From the IMG/VR virus record IMGVR_UViG_3300046096_000628, positions 1 to 64,000 of that record: a DNA stretch of 64,000 bases. One strand, written 5' to 3'. The position numbers were made by a program, and so were the translations under genes. The notes under the pieces were generated by a model, which worked only from the letters and a program-made list of their open reading frames with translations, was not told the DNA's origin and searched no databases. This document shows, one piece after another, positions 22,419 through 29,628 of this stretch (positions are counted from its first letter, which is position 1; each line of letters opens with the position of its first letter). Source of the DNA: a virus.

Positions 22419-22676
22419 ATGACTGCTCTCACACTACTTGCTCAAATTGAACACGCTACCAAAACTCTATCAACACTGCGAGCTCAGGTGAAAGAGCAGG
22501 AGCTTCTTGTCAAGGAGTTGCAAGACATGCGTGCAGATTGTGAGCACGATTGGGATGTTCCCTTCCCCGTTGGCGAGCACGAGGGTAGGTTGTGTAAGAA
22601 CTGTGGTATCAACGATTATTTCGCACCAACTCATAAAAAATGGGTACAAGAAACACTAGCACAGGTGAGAAAATAA
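22419..22676 (+). CDS. Coiled coil plus zinc-ribbon protein (85 aa)
   Basis: Residues 5-42 form a coiled coil (IEHATKTLSTLRAQVKEQEL). Then CEHDWD, EGRLCKNCGINDYF supplies Cys/His for a zinc site. A common phage layout; partner unknown. TTGACT of the next promoter starts just after its stop. Confidence 0.78.
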   Translation: MTALTLLAQIEHATKTLSTLRAQVKEQELLVKELQDMRADCEHDWDVPFPVGEHEGRLCKNCGINDYFAPTHKKWVQETLAQVRK

Positions 22677-22679
22677 TTG

Positions 22680-22707
22680 TTGACTTTAGGTTTAAATGGG
22701 TGATAAT
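22680..22707 (+). promoter_or_regulatory. Sigma70-type promoter
   Basis: TTGACT (22680-22685), 16 bp, GATAAT (22702-22707), then AGACCCTAACGCA. GGG/CCC flank the -10. Confidence 0.83.
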
Positions 22708-22742
22708 AGACCCTAACGCAAACAAATACAAGGATACACAAA

Positions 22743-22835
22743 ATGAGCTTCCGTGATGTAATCAGTGCTCTCGCAATCGGTTTGGTAATGTCTGCACCAT
22801 TCGTTGTTGAGATAATTAAGTCTCTCGCTAAATAA
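22743..22835 (+). CDS. Very small membrane protein (30 aa)
   Basis: AAGGA upstream. One hydrophobic helix (VISALAIGLVMSAPFVVEII). Placed in a run of small membrane genes with the next gene. Function unknown. Confidence 0.6.
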   Translation: MSFRDVISALAIGLVMSAPFVVEIIKSLAK

Positions 22836-22857
22836 TTCTCGGGTTATCCTTTTTTAA

Positions 22858-23031
22858 ATGAATCTTCTTCAAATTTTTCTAATTGCATCCTTGGGTACAT
22901 TTACTTGGATGAGCATGCTATGGAGCACGGTTGGTGTTGTAAACATTCTTGTCAAGTTCACACTCATTGCACTCGCAATTGCGGCTGGTGTATTACTTGG
23001 TGCAGAGTTTGGGTTTATTGTAAAGGTCTAG
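22858..23031 (+). CDS. Small membrane protein (57 aa)
   Basis: Two hydrophobic segments (about residues 3-25 and 29-55) with almost no charged residues. No ribosome site seen. The next ATG is 1 nt after its stop. Function unknown. Confidence 0.6.
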   Translation: MNLLQIFLIASLGTFTWMSMLWSTVGVVNILVKFTLIALAIAAGVLLGAEFGFIVKV

Positions 23032-23032
23032 C

Positions 23033-23242
23033 ATGCTACAAATCAGCAATGTTGTGTTTAGTTCAATCAACGGTTCTACACTGGAACTAAGTCCAATGGA
23101 CGACGTTACACCATTAGAATCGGTACGCATTGCCTCTCTACTGACGTTCACATCCGATGCAGGTGCAAGTAGTTGCCTATATGACGTGCAGGCGTACATC
23201 AACCAACATAACTTACAGCGCCACTTTAAGGAGGTTGCATGA
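23033..23242 (+). CDS. Hypothetical protein (69 aa)
   Basis: Beta-type N-terminal half (MLQISNVVFSSINGSTLEL) and a C-terminal helix. Overlaps the next gene by ATGA. No family recognised. Confidence 0.66.
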   Translation: MLQISNVVFSSINGSTLELSPMDDVTPLESVRIASLLTFTSDAGASSCLYDVQAYINQHNLQRHFKEVA

Positions 23243-23463
23243 TTAATAGTGTGGCAGGGGGTGACAACAGCACGTATGCTCGCATTAGTGAAAAGCTATT
23301 GTCCAGCGGAGTGCAGATCACGCCAGGACGATTTTTATACATTGACGACAACAATCGAGTGCACATTGGGACAAAGTCACTGCACCGTACAGCATCGGCA
23401 CGTGTGTGGCGGTTGTTCTGGCGACTGAAACGTAACAGGGTACCACATGCTGACCAACTCTAA
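23239..23463 (+). CDS. Hypothetical basic protein (74 aa)
   Basis: GGAGG before the ATG. An acidic-to-basic gradient, ending in RVWRLFWRLKRNRVP, a strongly basic amphipathic end that may touch membrane or nucleic acid. Overlaps the next gene by 17 nt. Confidence 0.66.
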   Translation: MINSVAGGDNSTYARISEKLLSSGVQITPGRFLYIDDNNRVHIGTKSLHRTASARVWRLFWRLKRNRVPHADQL

Positions 23464-23707
23464 CCCACCCGAAGACATGCTACTCAACCCACTTGCAGTT
23501 GGAGATTATGTTGTGTTTTACAGTGGAATCTATCAGGTTGTTGGTATTGGAAAAGGTAGACTTTCGCCCCCTGGAGTCGAAGGTCCTGTGCGACTGAAAT
23601 TGCTTAATGGTGGGGATACAAATCGCCCCATTACAAAATCTAGCAAAGACGTGGTGAAAGTACCAGCAGCTGATGTCGAGCGACTGGTAGCAGCAATGTC
23701 TGTTTAG
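23447..23707 (+). CDS. Hypothetical protein (86 aa)
   Basis: VGDYVVFYSGIYQVVGIGKGRL looks like a small barrel of KOW or SH3 type; the rest has charged turns. Converges with the minus-strand gene 23704, the stops overlapping by 4 nt. Confidence 0.67.
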   Translation: MLTNSNPPEDMLLNPLAVGDYVVFYSGIYQVVGIGKGRLSPPGVEGPVRLKLLNGGDTNRPITKSSKDVVKVPAADVERLVAAMSV

Positions 23708-24243
23708 TTACCCTTGCGGCCAAATGCGTAGAAGCGGATTGGATCGGTTTGCAACATTCCTGTATTGATACTTTCATACCCCTTTGCGAGTGGAATCAGA
23801 TACCAACCCATCTCGCCACGCACGCAACTACCAGTGTGCAAATCAATTACGTAGCTGAAATTAAAATAGCCATCCTCATTCTGTAAAAAGAATGCACCAG
23901 CAACTCCCTGCTCACCGTCGGCGATGTGGATGTTGCCTTTCTGCACAGTGATTGGTTTAACATTCTGCAACCCAGCAGTCTTTCTGAAACCCCACGCAGC
24001 ATTCCGAGCAATCCAAGTGGTAGCGATTTTATACTTTGACCAAGTTGGGTGCTCTTCCACCCACTGTACGTCATAGCACGATGCGTCAGCAGTCTGGAAC
24101 CAGTTTAACCACGTCGGTAGGTAGCCTGTTTCCTTGTTCACAAATAGTGCAATCAGCCAGCAGAATAGCATAGCGAATAGTGCAAGCACATACGAAGCAA
24201 ACTGCAGGCAGATATATTGAGCGATACGAAATATGGTTTTCAT
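23704..24243 (-). CDS. Membrane protein, DUF7338-like (179 aa)
   Basis: The only minus-strand gene in the first 37 kb. Two hydrophobic segments at residues 8-36 (CLQFASYVLALFAMLFCWLI), then LPTWLNWFQTADASCYD, a Trp-rich catalytic-looking or lipid-facing part and C-terminal GWYLIPLAKG. The LP.WL.WF.T.D pattern after a membrane anchor is typical of a widespread phage membrane-protein family (I recall DUF7338), with no known function. Its antisense position suggests a separate regulation from the early genes. Confidence 0.75.
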   Translation of the reverse strand: MKTIFRIAQYICLQFASYVLALFAMLFCWLIALFVNKETGYLPTWLNWFQTADASCYDVQWVEEHPTWSKYKIATTWIARNAAWGFRKTAGLQNVKPITVQKGNIHIADGEQGVAGAFFLQNEDGYFNFSYVIDLHTGSCVRGEMGWYLIPLAKGYESINTGMLQTDPIRFYAFGRKGN

Positions 24244-24338
24244 GGTGAACTTTCAGTGGTTGTAACTATATTTAGGAAATCCCTATCAGCCTTTTGCATT
24301 AGTGATGGATACTGTGTTCAACATAACTCGACGTGAAT

Positions 24339-24563
24339 ATGACCACACTTACTGTTTACACATTCGATCTCAATTCATTCAGCGACTTGCATAAGGATAG
24401 TTGTGGGTATCGCTCGAGCAGTGACTACTACGAGTGGCTCAGCTCAGCAACTGACGATGAAAAACAAACTGAGTGGGATCGTCTGCTTGCTGTTATGTCG
24501 CGGTGTGAAGCGGAACGACACGAGTGTGAAATTGCAGCCATTGCACGATTTGAACAGTGTTAA
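24339..24563 (+). CDS. Hypothetical protein (74 aa)
   Basis: ATG 24339 (an in-frame GTG lies 6 nt earlier). Ser/Tyr-rich N-terminal half and a C-terminal Cys/Glu-rich helix. Diverges from the minus-strand gene; the 95-nt gap between them shows no strong -35/-10 pair. Confidence 0.62.
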   Translation: MTTLTVYTFDLNSFSDLHKDSCGYRSSSDYYEWLSSATDDEKQTEWDRLLAVMSRCEAERHECEIAAIARFEQC

Positions 24564-24621
24564 ATCAACCACCGCGCGATTGAATAAATAAAATTGAAGT
24601 GATTGTAAAATTGGAAGAAAA

Positions 24622-24834
24622 ATGGTTAAAGTATCTGCGTTGTTGTATGTGTTTCTTGCTGTATTCTGTCTGATTCTCACTGCGATTGATGTGTACAAAG
24701 CAAAACGAACTTGGGGGGAGCTGGTGGTGATGACAGGTGTGTCACTCGTCCCTGTTTTGAATGTTGTCGTTGCATTCATTTTGATTGAGGATGTGATAAT
24801 GAGAACTCACGTCATGAAAAAGAAGGTATTCTAA
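24622..24834 (+). CDS. Small membrane protein (70 aa)
   Basis: GGAAGAAAA upstream. Two membrane segments (about 5-23 and 34-55) joined by DVYKAKRTW; basic tail MRTHVMKKKVF. Function unknown. TAATG overlap with the next gene. Confidence 0.7.
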   Translation: MVKVSALLYVFLAVFCLILTAIDVYKAKRTWGELVVMTGVSLVPVLNVVVAFILIEDVIMRTHVMKKKVF

Positions 24835-24968
24835 TGCGTGAACACGAAATGAAAATGATTCTTAACTGGATTGGTGCAGGTAATGGCGAGCGCCTAATTA
24901 CTGAAGCAATGCTCCGCCAAGCGATTGCTTATGCCTATCAAATGGGAGTTACTGATGGACGTCAATGA
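24834..24968 (+). CDS. Small helical protein (44 aa)
   Basis: Starts at TAATG with the previous stop. Helical (MREHEMKMILNWIGAG, EAMLRQAIAYAYQMG). Overlaps the next gene by 14 nt. Confidence 0.58.
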   Translation: MREHEMKMILNWIGAGNGERLITEAMLRQAIAYAYQMGVTDGRQ

Positions 24969-25236
24969 TATTGCAGTGCAAGCTGGTTTGATCACCAGTG
25001 AATACAACGGCTTTGATCGCACTTCGCTCACACCAGCTGAGAGAAAGTTTGCTGAACTACTCATCGGTGCATGCACGTACGAATGTAAACAAAGTGTATA
25101 TGATGCAATGAGTATCAATTTAGACTATCAGTCGTCTACGATCGAGTTTGATCGAGGATTCAAGTCAGGTCGCAAGTTTGGGGCAATGGACTGTGTCCAC
25201 AGACTCGTTAAATCTATTGATACTACCACTGGTTGA
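24955..25236 (+). CDS. FAELIVKEC-related protein (93 aa)
   Basis: GGAG 5 nt before ATG 24955. It carries VNDIAVQAGL near the start and ERKFAELLIGACTYEC, related to the KFAELIVKEC block of the 12.6-13.3 kb triplet, then a divergent C-terminus. Unknown function. Confidence 0.7.
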   Translation: MDVNDIAVQAGLITSEYNGFDRTSLTPAERKFAELLIGACTYECKQSVYDAMSINLDYQSSTIEFDRGFKSGRKFGAMDCVHRLVKSIDTTTG

Positions 25237-25278
25237 TGCTGCAGACGCGCACACTTCATAATTTTAACAAGTCAACTG

Positions 25279-25306
25279 TTGTCAAACTTTAAAACCTGTG
25301 TATAAT
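25279..25306 (+). promoter_or_regulatory. Sigma70 promoter
   Basis: TTGTCA (25279-25284), 16 bp, TATAAT (25301-25306). Differs from the TTGACC series at the -35. Confidence 0.75.
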
Positions 25307-25334
25307 AACTCCTATCGCAACCATAGGACTCAAA

Positions 25335-25544
25335 ATGCTAAAACAGTTTCAAGTTGGTAAAACATATTACACACGCAGCATTTGTGACAGTGACTGTGTT
25401 TGGGGTCACTCTATTAAAAGTCGTACTGCAAAGATGGTAACACTTGGTAATGGTAAGCGCTTCCGTGTTGCAGTGTGGGATGGTGTTGAAACAATCAAAC
25501 CACAAGGTTCTTATAGCATGTGTCCAGTTCTGCGCGCTGCCTAA
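25335..25544 (+). CDS. Hypothetical protein (69 aa)
   Basis: MLKQFQVGKTYYTRSICDSDC opening; basic barrel-like strands (KMVTLGNGKRFRVAVWDGVE). The pattern F.VGKTY..RSICDSDC..S is a common small phage protein with no function assigned. Next gene 19 nt downstream. Confidence 0.75.
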   Translation: MLKQFQVGKTYYTRSICDSDCVWGHSIKSRTAKMVTLGNGKRFRVAVWDGVETIKPQGSYSMCPVLRAA

Positions 25545-25563
25545 CTACAACAGGGGAAACAAC

Positions 25564-25749
25564 ATGAACTGCCTTAAAGCTCGAATTGGTGATTACATCC
25601 GCATTGATGACTGTGTTGCTCGTGTGGATGCGATTAATCGTTTGTCTGATACAGAGACTGAATATCTACTGGATAACGGTACCGCTATTGATGATCGTGA
25701 CATTAGCATGGACGATGTATTGCTGGAAAGTGAACTCTGCTTTGGATAA
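25564..25749 (+). CDS. Hypothetical acidic protein (61 aa)
   Basis: GGGGAAAC before the ATG. Small alpha/beta, Asp-rich. Overlaps the following frame. Confidence 0.65.
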   Translation: MNCLKARIGDYIRIDDCVARVDAINRLSDTETEYLLDNGTAIDDRDISMDDVLLESELCFG

Positions 25750-25933
25750 TGTAGAAGTCAACAAATATATTACAGCTCGTGTAAAAGTACTCACTCGCTC
25801 ACGCGAACCGTATGCTGAAACAGATCCACACTACTATGCATTGACTGCAGGTATTTTTGAACTATTGTCACTGCAGCTATATTTAGATAAACAACAAACC
25901 TATGAAAATCAAAATCTCTCACACTGTGCATGA
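25730..25933 (+). CDS. Hypothetical protein (67 aa)
   Basis: Start uncertain: GTG 25730 or TTG 25742, the latter better spaced from GGAAAG. The body (KYITARVKVLTRSREPYAET, YYALTAGIFELLSLQLYL) has coding character. Overlaps the next gene by 32 nt. Confidence 0.5.
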   Translation: MNSALDNVEVNKYITARVKVLTRSREPYAETDPHYYALTAGIFELLSLQLYLDKQQTYENQNLSHCA

Positions 25934-26189
25934 AGAAGTTGAACTATCTGATTATCAGGTGGACGATATTGTGCTCAAAAAGATTGCACGGATGTTAGGT
26001 GCGGGTGAGTACTTGCGTGAAGTACCGGTTGGTAAAGGCAAGAAGACGAAGCTGGTAGTTAAACAGGACGACCCAGACTGGCGTCACGGCTCGGTTAGTG
26101 AATACTACGTCCGTGATGCGTCCGAGTTGGACATTGCTCTGTTTAAAGTACGTGACGCTATTATTAATTCGCGCCCGGATAAGCCGTAA
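25902..26189 (+). CDS. Hypothetical basic protein (95 aa)
   Basis: ATG 25902 inside the previous frame. VHEEVELSDYQVDDIVLKKIARMLG is a helical opening, then a Lys-rich central turn and C-terminal helix. No domain recognised. Confidence 0.68.
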   Translation: MKIKISHTVHEEVELSDYQVDDIVLKKIARMLGAGEYLREVPVGKGKKTKLVVKQDDPDWRHGSVSEYYVRDASELDIALFKVRDAIINSRPDKP

Positions 26190-26223
26190 CTCCAATTAAA
26201 CCAACAATCAGGAAAATACTGCA

Positions 26224-26463
26224 ATGATTATCGCAAAACACGCGCGAGTTGTACACTCGCCACTGGAACATAGGTTCATGGTGCAATATAAGACCAGGTG
26301 GTTTTGTATGTGGCAAAATGACACGGTGTTTGAGTACTACCCCGAAGGTGGTAAATCGTCCATTCACGGACCACTGGAAAACCAAGCCGAGGCTATGACC
26401 AAAGCATCCAATAGGGTTGATATCTTGTTAGATCGAACAGTCGTATATGATGATAAACGATAA
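26224..26463 (+). CDS. Hypothetical protein (79 aa)
   Basis: AGGA 11 nt before the ATG. A beta-rich protein with Trp and His (MVQYKTRWFCMWQNDTVFEY). Function unknown. Overlaps the next gene by 17 nt. Confidence 0.67.
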   Translation: MIIAKHARVVHSPLEHRFMVQYKTRWFCMWQNDTVFEYYPEGGKSSIHGPLENQAEAMTKASNRVDILLDRTVVYDDKR

Positions 26464-26677
26464 CGCATGGGAACAGATGCGTGCCATAGAGTACGGCCGT
26501 GGTTTTGCGGCAGCGCGCGACATGTTTGCTCAAGATGCAGCCCTAGGTCAAACGGCGATGCGGTTCGTTGACAGGGCTGGTGATGTTCATCCTGGCATTG
26601 ACGATGCTGAAACAATCTGTGCTGACTTTTATAAAGCAATGACAGAAGTATTGGAAAAACAATGGCAACCAAAATAA
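26447..26677 (+). CDS. Hypothetical helical protein (76 aa)
   Basis: Starts MMINDNAWEQMRAIEYGRGFAAARDMF; helical with FYKAMTEVLEKQ at the end. Start either of two adjacent ATGs. Overlaps the next gene by 16 nt. Confidence 0.66.
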   Translation: MMINDNAWEQMRAIEYGRGFAAARDMFAQDAALGQTAMRFVDRAGDVHPGIDDAETICADFYKAMTEVLEKQWQPK

Positions 26678-27192
26678 GCAAGCCTCCAAAGCAACTCTAT
26701 GTGGTGTCAAAGAGTGCTCCAGAGTATGAATATCCTGTCGCCGGTGATTGGACGAACCGAATTGAGACGTCCCATAACTTTGGATTTCTCCACCCACACG
26801 AGCCTCACCTCAAAGGTGATGCTAGTCGCAAGGAAACACAACATACTTGGGCATACAGACAAACGCTGTATAAAATCGGTGAACAGTTTTGGGTAAAAGG
26901 TACTGAGTATGATTATAGTATTCGCCAGAATATTCAATACAACCGACCACTCGAACCAGAGTATGCACCTCGCATTTGGGACAATGTACCACTCACTGGC
27001 TTCCGTATCATTGATACGGTTAACCGCTATCGTGGCAACAAGTTGTTTAAAGTGATGGACCCACGCGGGGTGGAGTTCGAAGTTACTGTTGCAAGCCTGT
27101 TCACGCTGTTGATGGAAGGTGAAGTTAAGGAAGGTGAGATTATATCGCCGTGTGTGTGGAAAGCAAACAAGAATCTAATTGTTGTAAAGTGA
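26662..27192 (+). CDS. Hypothetical protein (176 aa)
   Basis: Contains QLYVVSKSAPEYEYPVAG, TLYKIGEQFWVKG and TGFRIIDTVNRYRGNKLFKVMDPRGVEFEVTV..LF, a pattern of strands typical of phage proteins with a C-terminal KOW-like fold. No family I can name. No promoter of its own. Confidence 0.72.
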   Translation: MATKISKPPKQLYVVSKSAPEYEYPVAGDWTNRIETSHNFGFLHPHEPHLKGDASRKETQHTWAYRQTLYKIGEQFWVKGTEYDYSIRQNIQYNRPLEPEYAPRIWDNVPLTGFRIIDTVNRYRGNKLFKVMDPRGVEFEVTVASLFTLLMEGEVKEGEIISPCVWKANKNLIVVK

Positions 27193-27196
27193 AAAG

Positions 27197-27433
27197 ATGA
27201 ACCCAAATTCAATTCTAGATCTCAATGGTTTTGACATTATAGTCACGCCAGATATACCTAAGATGCAATTAAGTGAAGACTGTCCAGTCACACCCGAGCT
27301 GCGAATTGAAGTGAATCTGTGGATGATTGAGTTCTTCGGCACTACGAATATTGTGCCAGATGGTCAGATACTATCGAGTGGCCGCTCAATTTATGTTAAT
27401 CCGCGCGCCCGCGCCATGTTGAAAGTATCGTAA
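27197..27433 (+). CDS. Conserved phage protein of unknown function (78 aa)
   Basis: NSILDLNGFDIIVTPDIPKMQLS and VNLWMIEFFGTTNIVPDGQIL, ending in MLKVS. The arrangement is familiar from large phages (short alpha/beta protein ending near a Met-Leu). Function unknown. Overlaps the next gene by 1 base (TAATG). Confidence 0.72.
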   Translation: MNPNSILDLNGFDIIVTPDIPKMQLSEDCPVTPELRIEVNLWMIEFFGTTNIVPDGQILSSGRSIYVNPRARAMLKVS

Positions 27434-27879
27434 TGCAATATCGTCTATACTCTTTTGTCGCTCATCACTACTTGAGCCCTCTCCAATGCGGCTTGCAAAC
27501 TGCACACGTTGTTAGTGAAATGTCGCGATACGCTAACCCAATTTACTCTGATTGGGCCGAAAACGACAAGACAATCATTATCTGTGGAGCTGGCAATCAC
27601 GCTGGTGTTATGACTGCGTTTAAACAGCTGCGGGCACATAATAACGTACTATCCTATGTGGGTGTATATGAACAACTGCCGCTAGCACTCTTCCTGGAGG
27701 ACGAGCAATCAATGAACCGAATGGCAACTGCGTGTGGCATCGTTGTTCCTGATCGATTTTTCGACGCTGTGTGGAATAGTGAACAGCAGTGTTACACGCC
27801 CGCTGATGCAGATGCTGATGTGTATACACAAATTGAGCACGACTTTGTCACTTACTTGAAATCGTTTCGGCTAGTATAA
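27433..27879 (+). CDS. Phage protein, possible PTH2-like fold (148 aa)
   Basis: HHYLSPLQCGLQTAHVVSEMSR..NPIYSDWAENDKTIIICGAGNHAGV resembles the segment of peptidyl-tRNA hydrolase II-like phage proteins (helix with GLQ.AH, then strand DKT.II). The match is by pattern only and no catalytic residues can be confirmed. Full-length homologues in large phages are of unknown function. Confidence 0.6.
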   Translation: MQYRLYSFVAHHYLSPLQCGLQTAHVVSEMSRYANPIYSDWAENDKTIIICGAGNHAGVMTAFKQLRAHNNVLSYVGVYEQLPLALFLEDEQSMNRMATACGIVVPDRFFDAVWNSEQQCYTPADADADVYTQIEHDFVTYLKSFRLV

Positions 27880-27880
27880 G

Positions 27881-28084
27881 ATGGCACCAACATTTAACTA
27901 CGGCGTAGGTTCGTACTGGGAAGGTGATTCTGGTAGTGTGGGACTGTATGCATACGGTAGTGAGATTCACCACGGCACTATGGCAGAAGCCAACGACTTT
28001 CTGGAATACGTACGAAGCCAGAAAAAGACCAAGGCTGAACAAGACAAGTACAAAATCTTCATGTTAGTTGAGGTTCCGCAGTGA
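27881..28084 (+). CDS. Hypothetical protein (67 aa)
   Basis: MAPTFNYGVGSYWEGDSGSVGLYAYGSEIHHGTM..ANDFLEYVRSQ; strand-rich start, helical centre. No family recognised. GTGA overlap with the next mini-gene. Confidence 0.68.
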   Translation: MAPTFNYGVGSYWEGDSGSVGLYAYGSEIHHGTMAEANDFLEYVRSQKKTKAEQDKYKIFMLVEVPQ

Positions 28085-28179
28085 TTGATATGTTATTAAT
28101 TGTTGGTGAGATTGTACTGACATTCTTCGGAATTGTTGTAGTGGCGATCATTCTCGGAAAATTCGTTGACCTTTTGTAA
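28081..28179 (+). CDS. Very small membrane protein (32 aa)
   Basis: GTG start overlapping the previous stop. One hydrophobic helix (LLIVGEIVLTFFGIVVVAII) and end KFVDLL. The final codons are shared with the -35 box of the next promoter. Confidence 0.58.
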   Translation: MIDMLLIVGEIVLTFFGIVVVAIILGKFVDLL

Positions 28180-28193
28180 TTAGAGGGTATAAT
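28166..28193 (+). promoter_or_regulatory. Sigma70-type promoter
   Basis: TTGACC (28166-28171), 16 bp, TATAAT (28188-28193). GAG/CTC flank the -10. Confidence 0.87.
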
Positions 28194-28225
28194 AAACTCC
28201 ATCACAAGCAAAGATGGAGAGTTAT

Positions 28226-28504
28226 ATGAGCTACGTAATCGTGATGAATGCTACCAACCATATTGTGTCAACTCGCACATACGGTAAGGATCGCTATGCC
28301 ACCGAAGCTGCTGCAAAAGCAGGTGCTACTCGCCTTATCAAAAAAGGTAAGTTAGTCTCTGGTGCTTTCACCATCTACGAATACAGCAATATGCCTCGCG
28401 TTACTCACATGGTCACCAACCTGATGACCGGTAAAGAGGTCGAAGAAGACGTTAACACGCCGTACTCTTGCAGCGTTGCAAGTGAATCATACTGGAGCGC
28501 GTAA
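28226..28504 (+). CDS. Conserved phage protein, MSYVIVMNATN type (92 aa)
   Basis: GGAGAG 6 nt before ATG 28226 decides the start against ATG 28214. YATEAAAKAGATRLIKKGKLV, TNLMTGKEV and the end ..SESYWSA match a widespread small T4-type and large-phage protein of unknown function (several end in ..E.YWSM). Full length. Confidence 0.82.
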   Translation: MSYVIVMNATNHIVSTRTYGKDRYATEAAAKAGATRLIKKGKLVSGAFTIYEYSNMPRVTHMVTNLMTGKEVEEDVNTPYSCSVASESYWSA

Positions 28505-28648
28505 ATGAGATTTGCTGCTCAGCGCACGTACAATGGGATCGCATTCTACGGATATGTGTATGGTACAGATACTACTCCATATTGGAGTATGCAATTCTAT
28601 CGTCAAACTTGGCACCCTCCAATGAGTGCAAAGCTGCTAGAACTTTAA
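28505..28648 (+). CDS. Small basic protein (47 aa)
   Basis: Starts at the base after the previous stop. Aromatic-rich (MRFAAQRTYNGIAFYGYVYG, WSMQFYRQTWHPP). No family recognised. Confidence 0.6.
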   Translation: MRFAAQRTYNGIAFYGYVYGTDTTPYWSMQFYRQTWHPPMSAKLLEL

Positions 28649-28706
28649 TTAGCTTAATCACAACTTCTTTTTGACATATAATTACGTTTTACTCAAAGGA
28701 TTTCCC

Positions 28707-29090
28707 ATGAAAACTATTCGCACTCTCTGTATCCTCATTGCTGCCGCTACACTGGCCACCGCTTCCGTCCACGCTGAATGTTACAGCGATGGTGTCCGCG
28801 TCGGTGTAGTGCAGAAGCTATCGTCCAAAGGGATGGTCAACAAATCCTGGGAGGGAGAGTTGGTCATGGAAGGTGAAAAAATCAAAGGTAATTCAAGCGG
28901 TATCAAAGGTGGTAACGTGTGGAATTTTAGCGTGCTGGACCCTGCTGTTGCAAAAGTGATTGACGAGTCTACGATGTCTGGCGCACCCGTTGCGCTGCGC
29001 TACTGCCAGGCTTCCCCACTAGATGTCACCGTGAAGATGTCCACAGATACGCCTTACCGCATCACACAGGCAGTCATTCGCGCAAAATAA
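28707..29090 (+). CDS. Exported conserved protein with signal peptide (127 aa)
   Basis: AAAGGA before ATG 28707. A signal peptide (residues 1-23, ending ..ASVHA) precedes ECYSDGVRVGVVQKLS..G...KSWEGELVMEG, WNFSVLDPAVAKVID and SGAPVALRYCQ. This protein recurs in phages and plasmids of Proteobacteria as an unnamed exported protein; the two Cys may bond in the periplasm. Function unknown. Its own promoter is not clear. Confidence 0.82.
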   Translation: MKTIRTLCILIAAATLATASVHAECYSDGVRVGVVQKLSSKGMVNKSWEGELVMEGEKIKGNSSGIKGGNVWNFSVLDPAVAKVIDESTMSGAPVALRYCQASPLDVTVKMSTDTPYRITQAVIRAK

Positions 29091-29094
29091 ATCG

Positions 29095-29122
29095 TTGACT
29101 TTTTGTAAAAACACAGTATAAT
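29095..29122 (+). promoter_or_regulatory. Sigma70-type promoter with palindrome
   Basis: TTGACT (29095-29100), 16 bp, TATAAT (29117-29122), overlapped by the dyad at 29120-29149. Confidence 0.85.
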
Positions 29123-29149
29123 CTCCGTATTGTAGTAGATACGGAGATT
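29120..29149. promoter_or_regulatory. Operator-like palindrome over a -10 box
   Basis: Perfect 11-bp arms AATCTCCGTAT (29120-29130) and ATACGGAGATT (29139-29149). The right arm also holds GGAG, the ribosome site of the next gene. Confidence 0.75.
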
Positions 29150-29155
29150 ATTTTT

Positions 29156-29395
29156 ATGACATCGTTTGATACGCCAGAACAAGCAGTTGCCGCCGCAGAT
29201 CTCGATGCAGCGGAAAGTTGGGAATATCTCAAATTTCGTGGAATGAACTGCAACGACTACTTGAGCGATAGTGATGTCGAATGTGCTGGATGGGACGGTG
29301 CAAGTCGTCGCTGTGATTGTGGTAATCGCCGTGTCAGCTGGTCAACATCCCAAAACGCAGACGGTAAATGGTTAGCATACGCTGAAGCATTCTAA
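29156..29395 (+). CDS. Conserved phage protein, GWDGASRRCDCGNRRV type (79 aa)
   Basis: The C..C.C block in CAGWDGASRRCDCGNRRVSW is a familiar small-phage-protein signature with a likely metal or structural role. The N-terminal helix (TPEQAVAAADLDAAESWEYL) is acidic. Function unknown. Next gene starts at TAATG. Confidence 0.8.
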   Translation: MTSFDTPEQAVAAADLDAAESWEYLKFRGMNCNDYLSDSDVECAGWDGASRRCDCGNRRVSWSTSQNADGKWLAYAEAF

Positions 29396-29628
29396 TGAAT
29401 AAAAAATTTGGTGCTCTTTGGGCACAAGCTCAGGTAGAGTGCAGTCTACGTACACACCAATTTGCTGATTTTGATTTTGCAGAAGACTATGCAGCAGAAG
29501 TGCAGCAACGGTTTGGTGAACTAATTGTAGAAACGTGCCTCGTGCATGTTGACACTTGGACTGGAACGAAGTATACTCCTGCAACAGACAGAATACTAGC
29601 AGGGATAAAGCAGGAGTTTGGTGCATGA
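29395..29628 (+). CDS. FAELIVKEC-related protein (77 aa)
   Basis: FGELIVETCLVHV and IKQEFGA correspond to the FAELIVKEC and IKEHFGVKE blocks of the 12.6-13.3 kb triplet. Diverged paralogue. Overlaps the CCA-adding enzyme by ATGA. Confidence 0.72.
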   Translation: MNKKFGALWAQAQVECSLRTHQFADFDFAEDYAAEVQQRFGELIVETCLVHVDTWTGTKYTPATDRILAGIKQEFGA

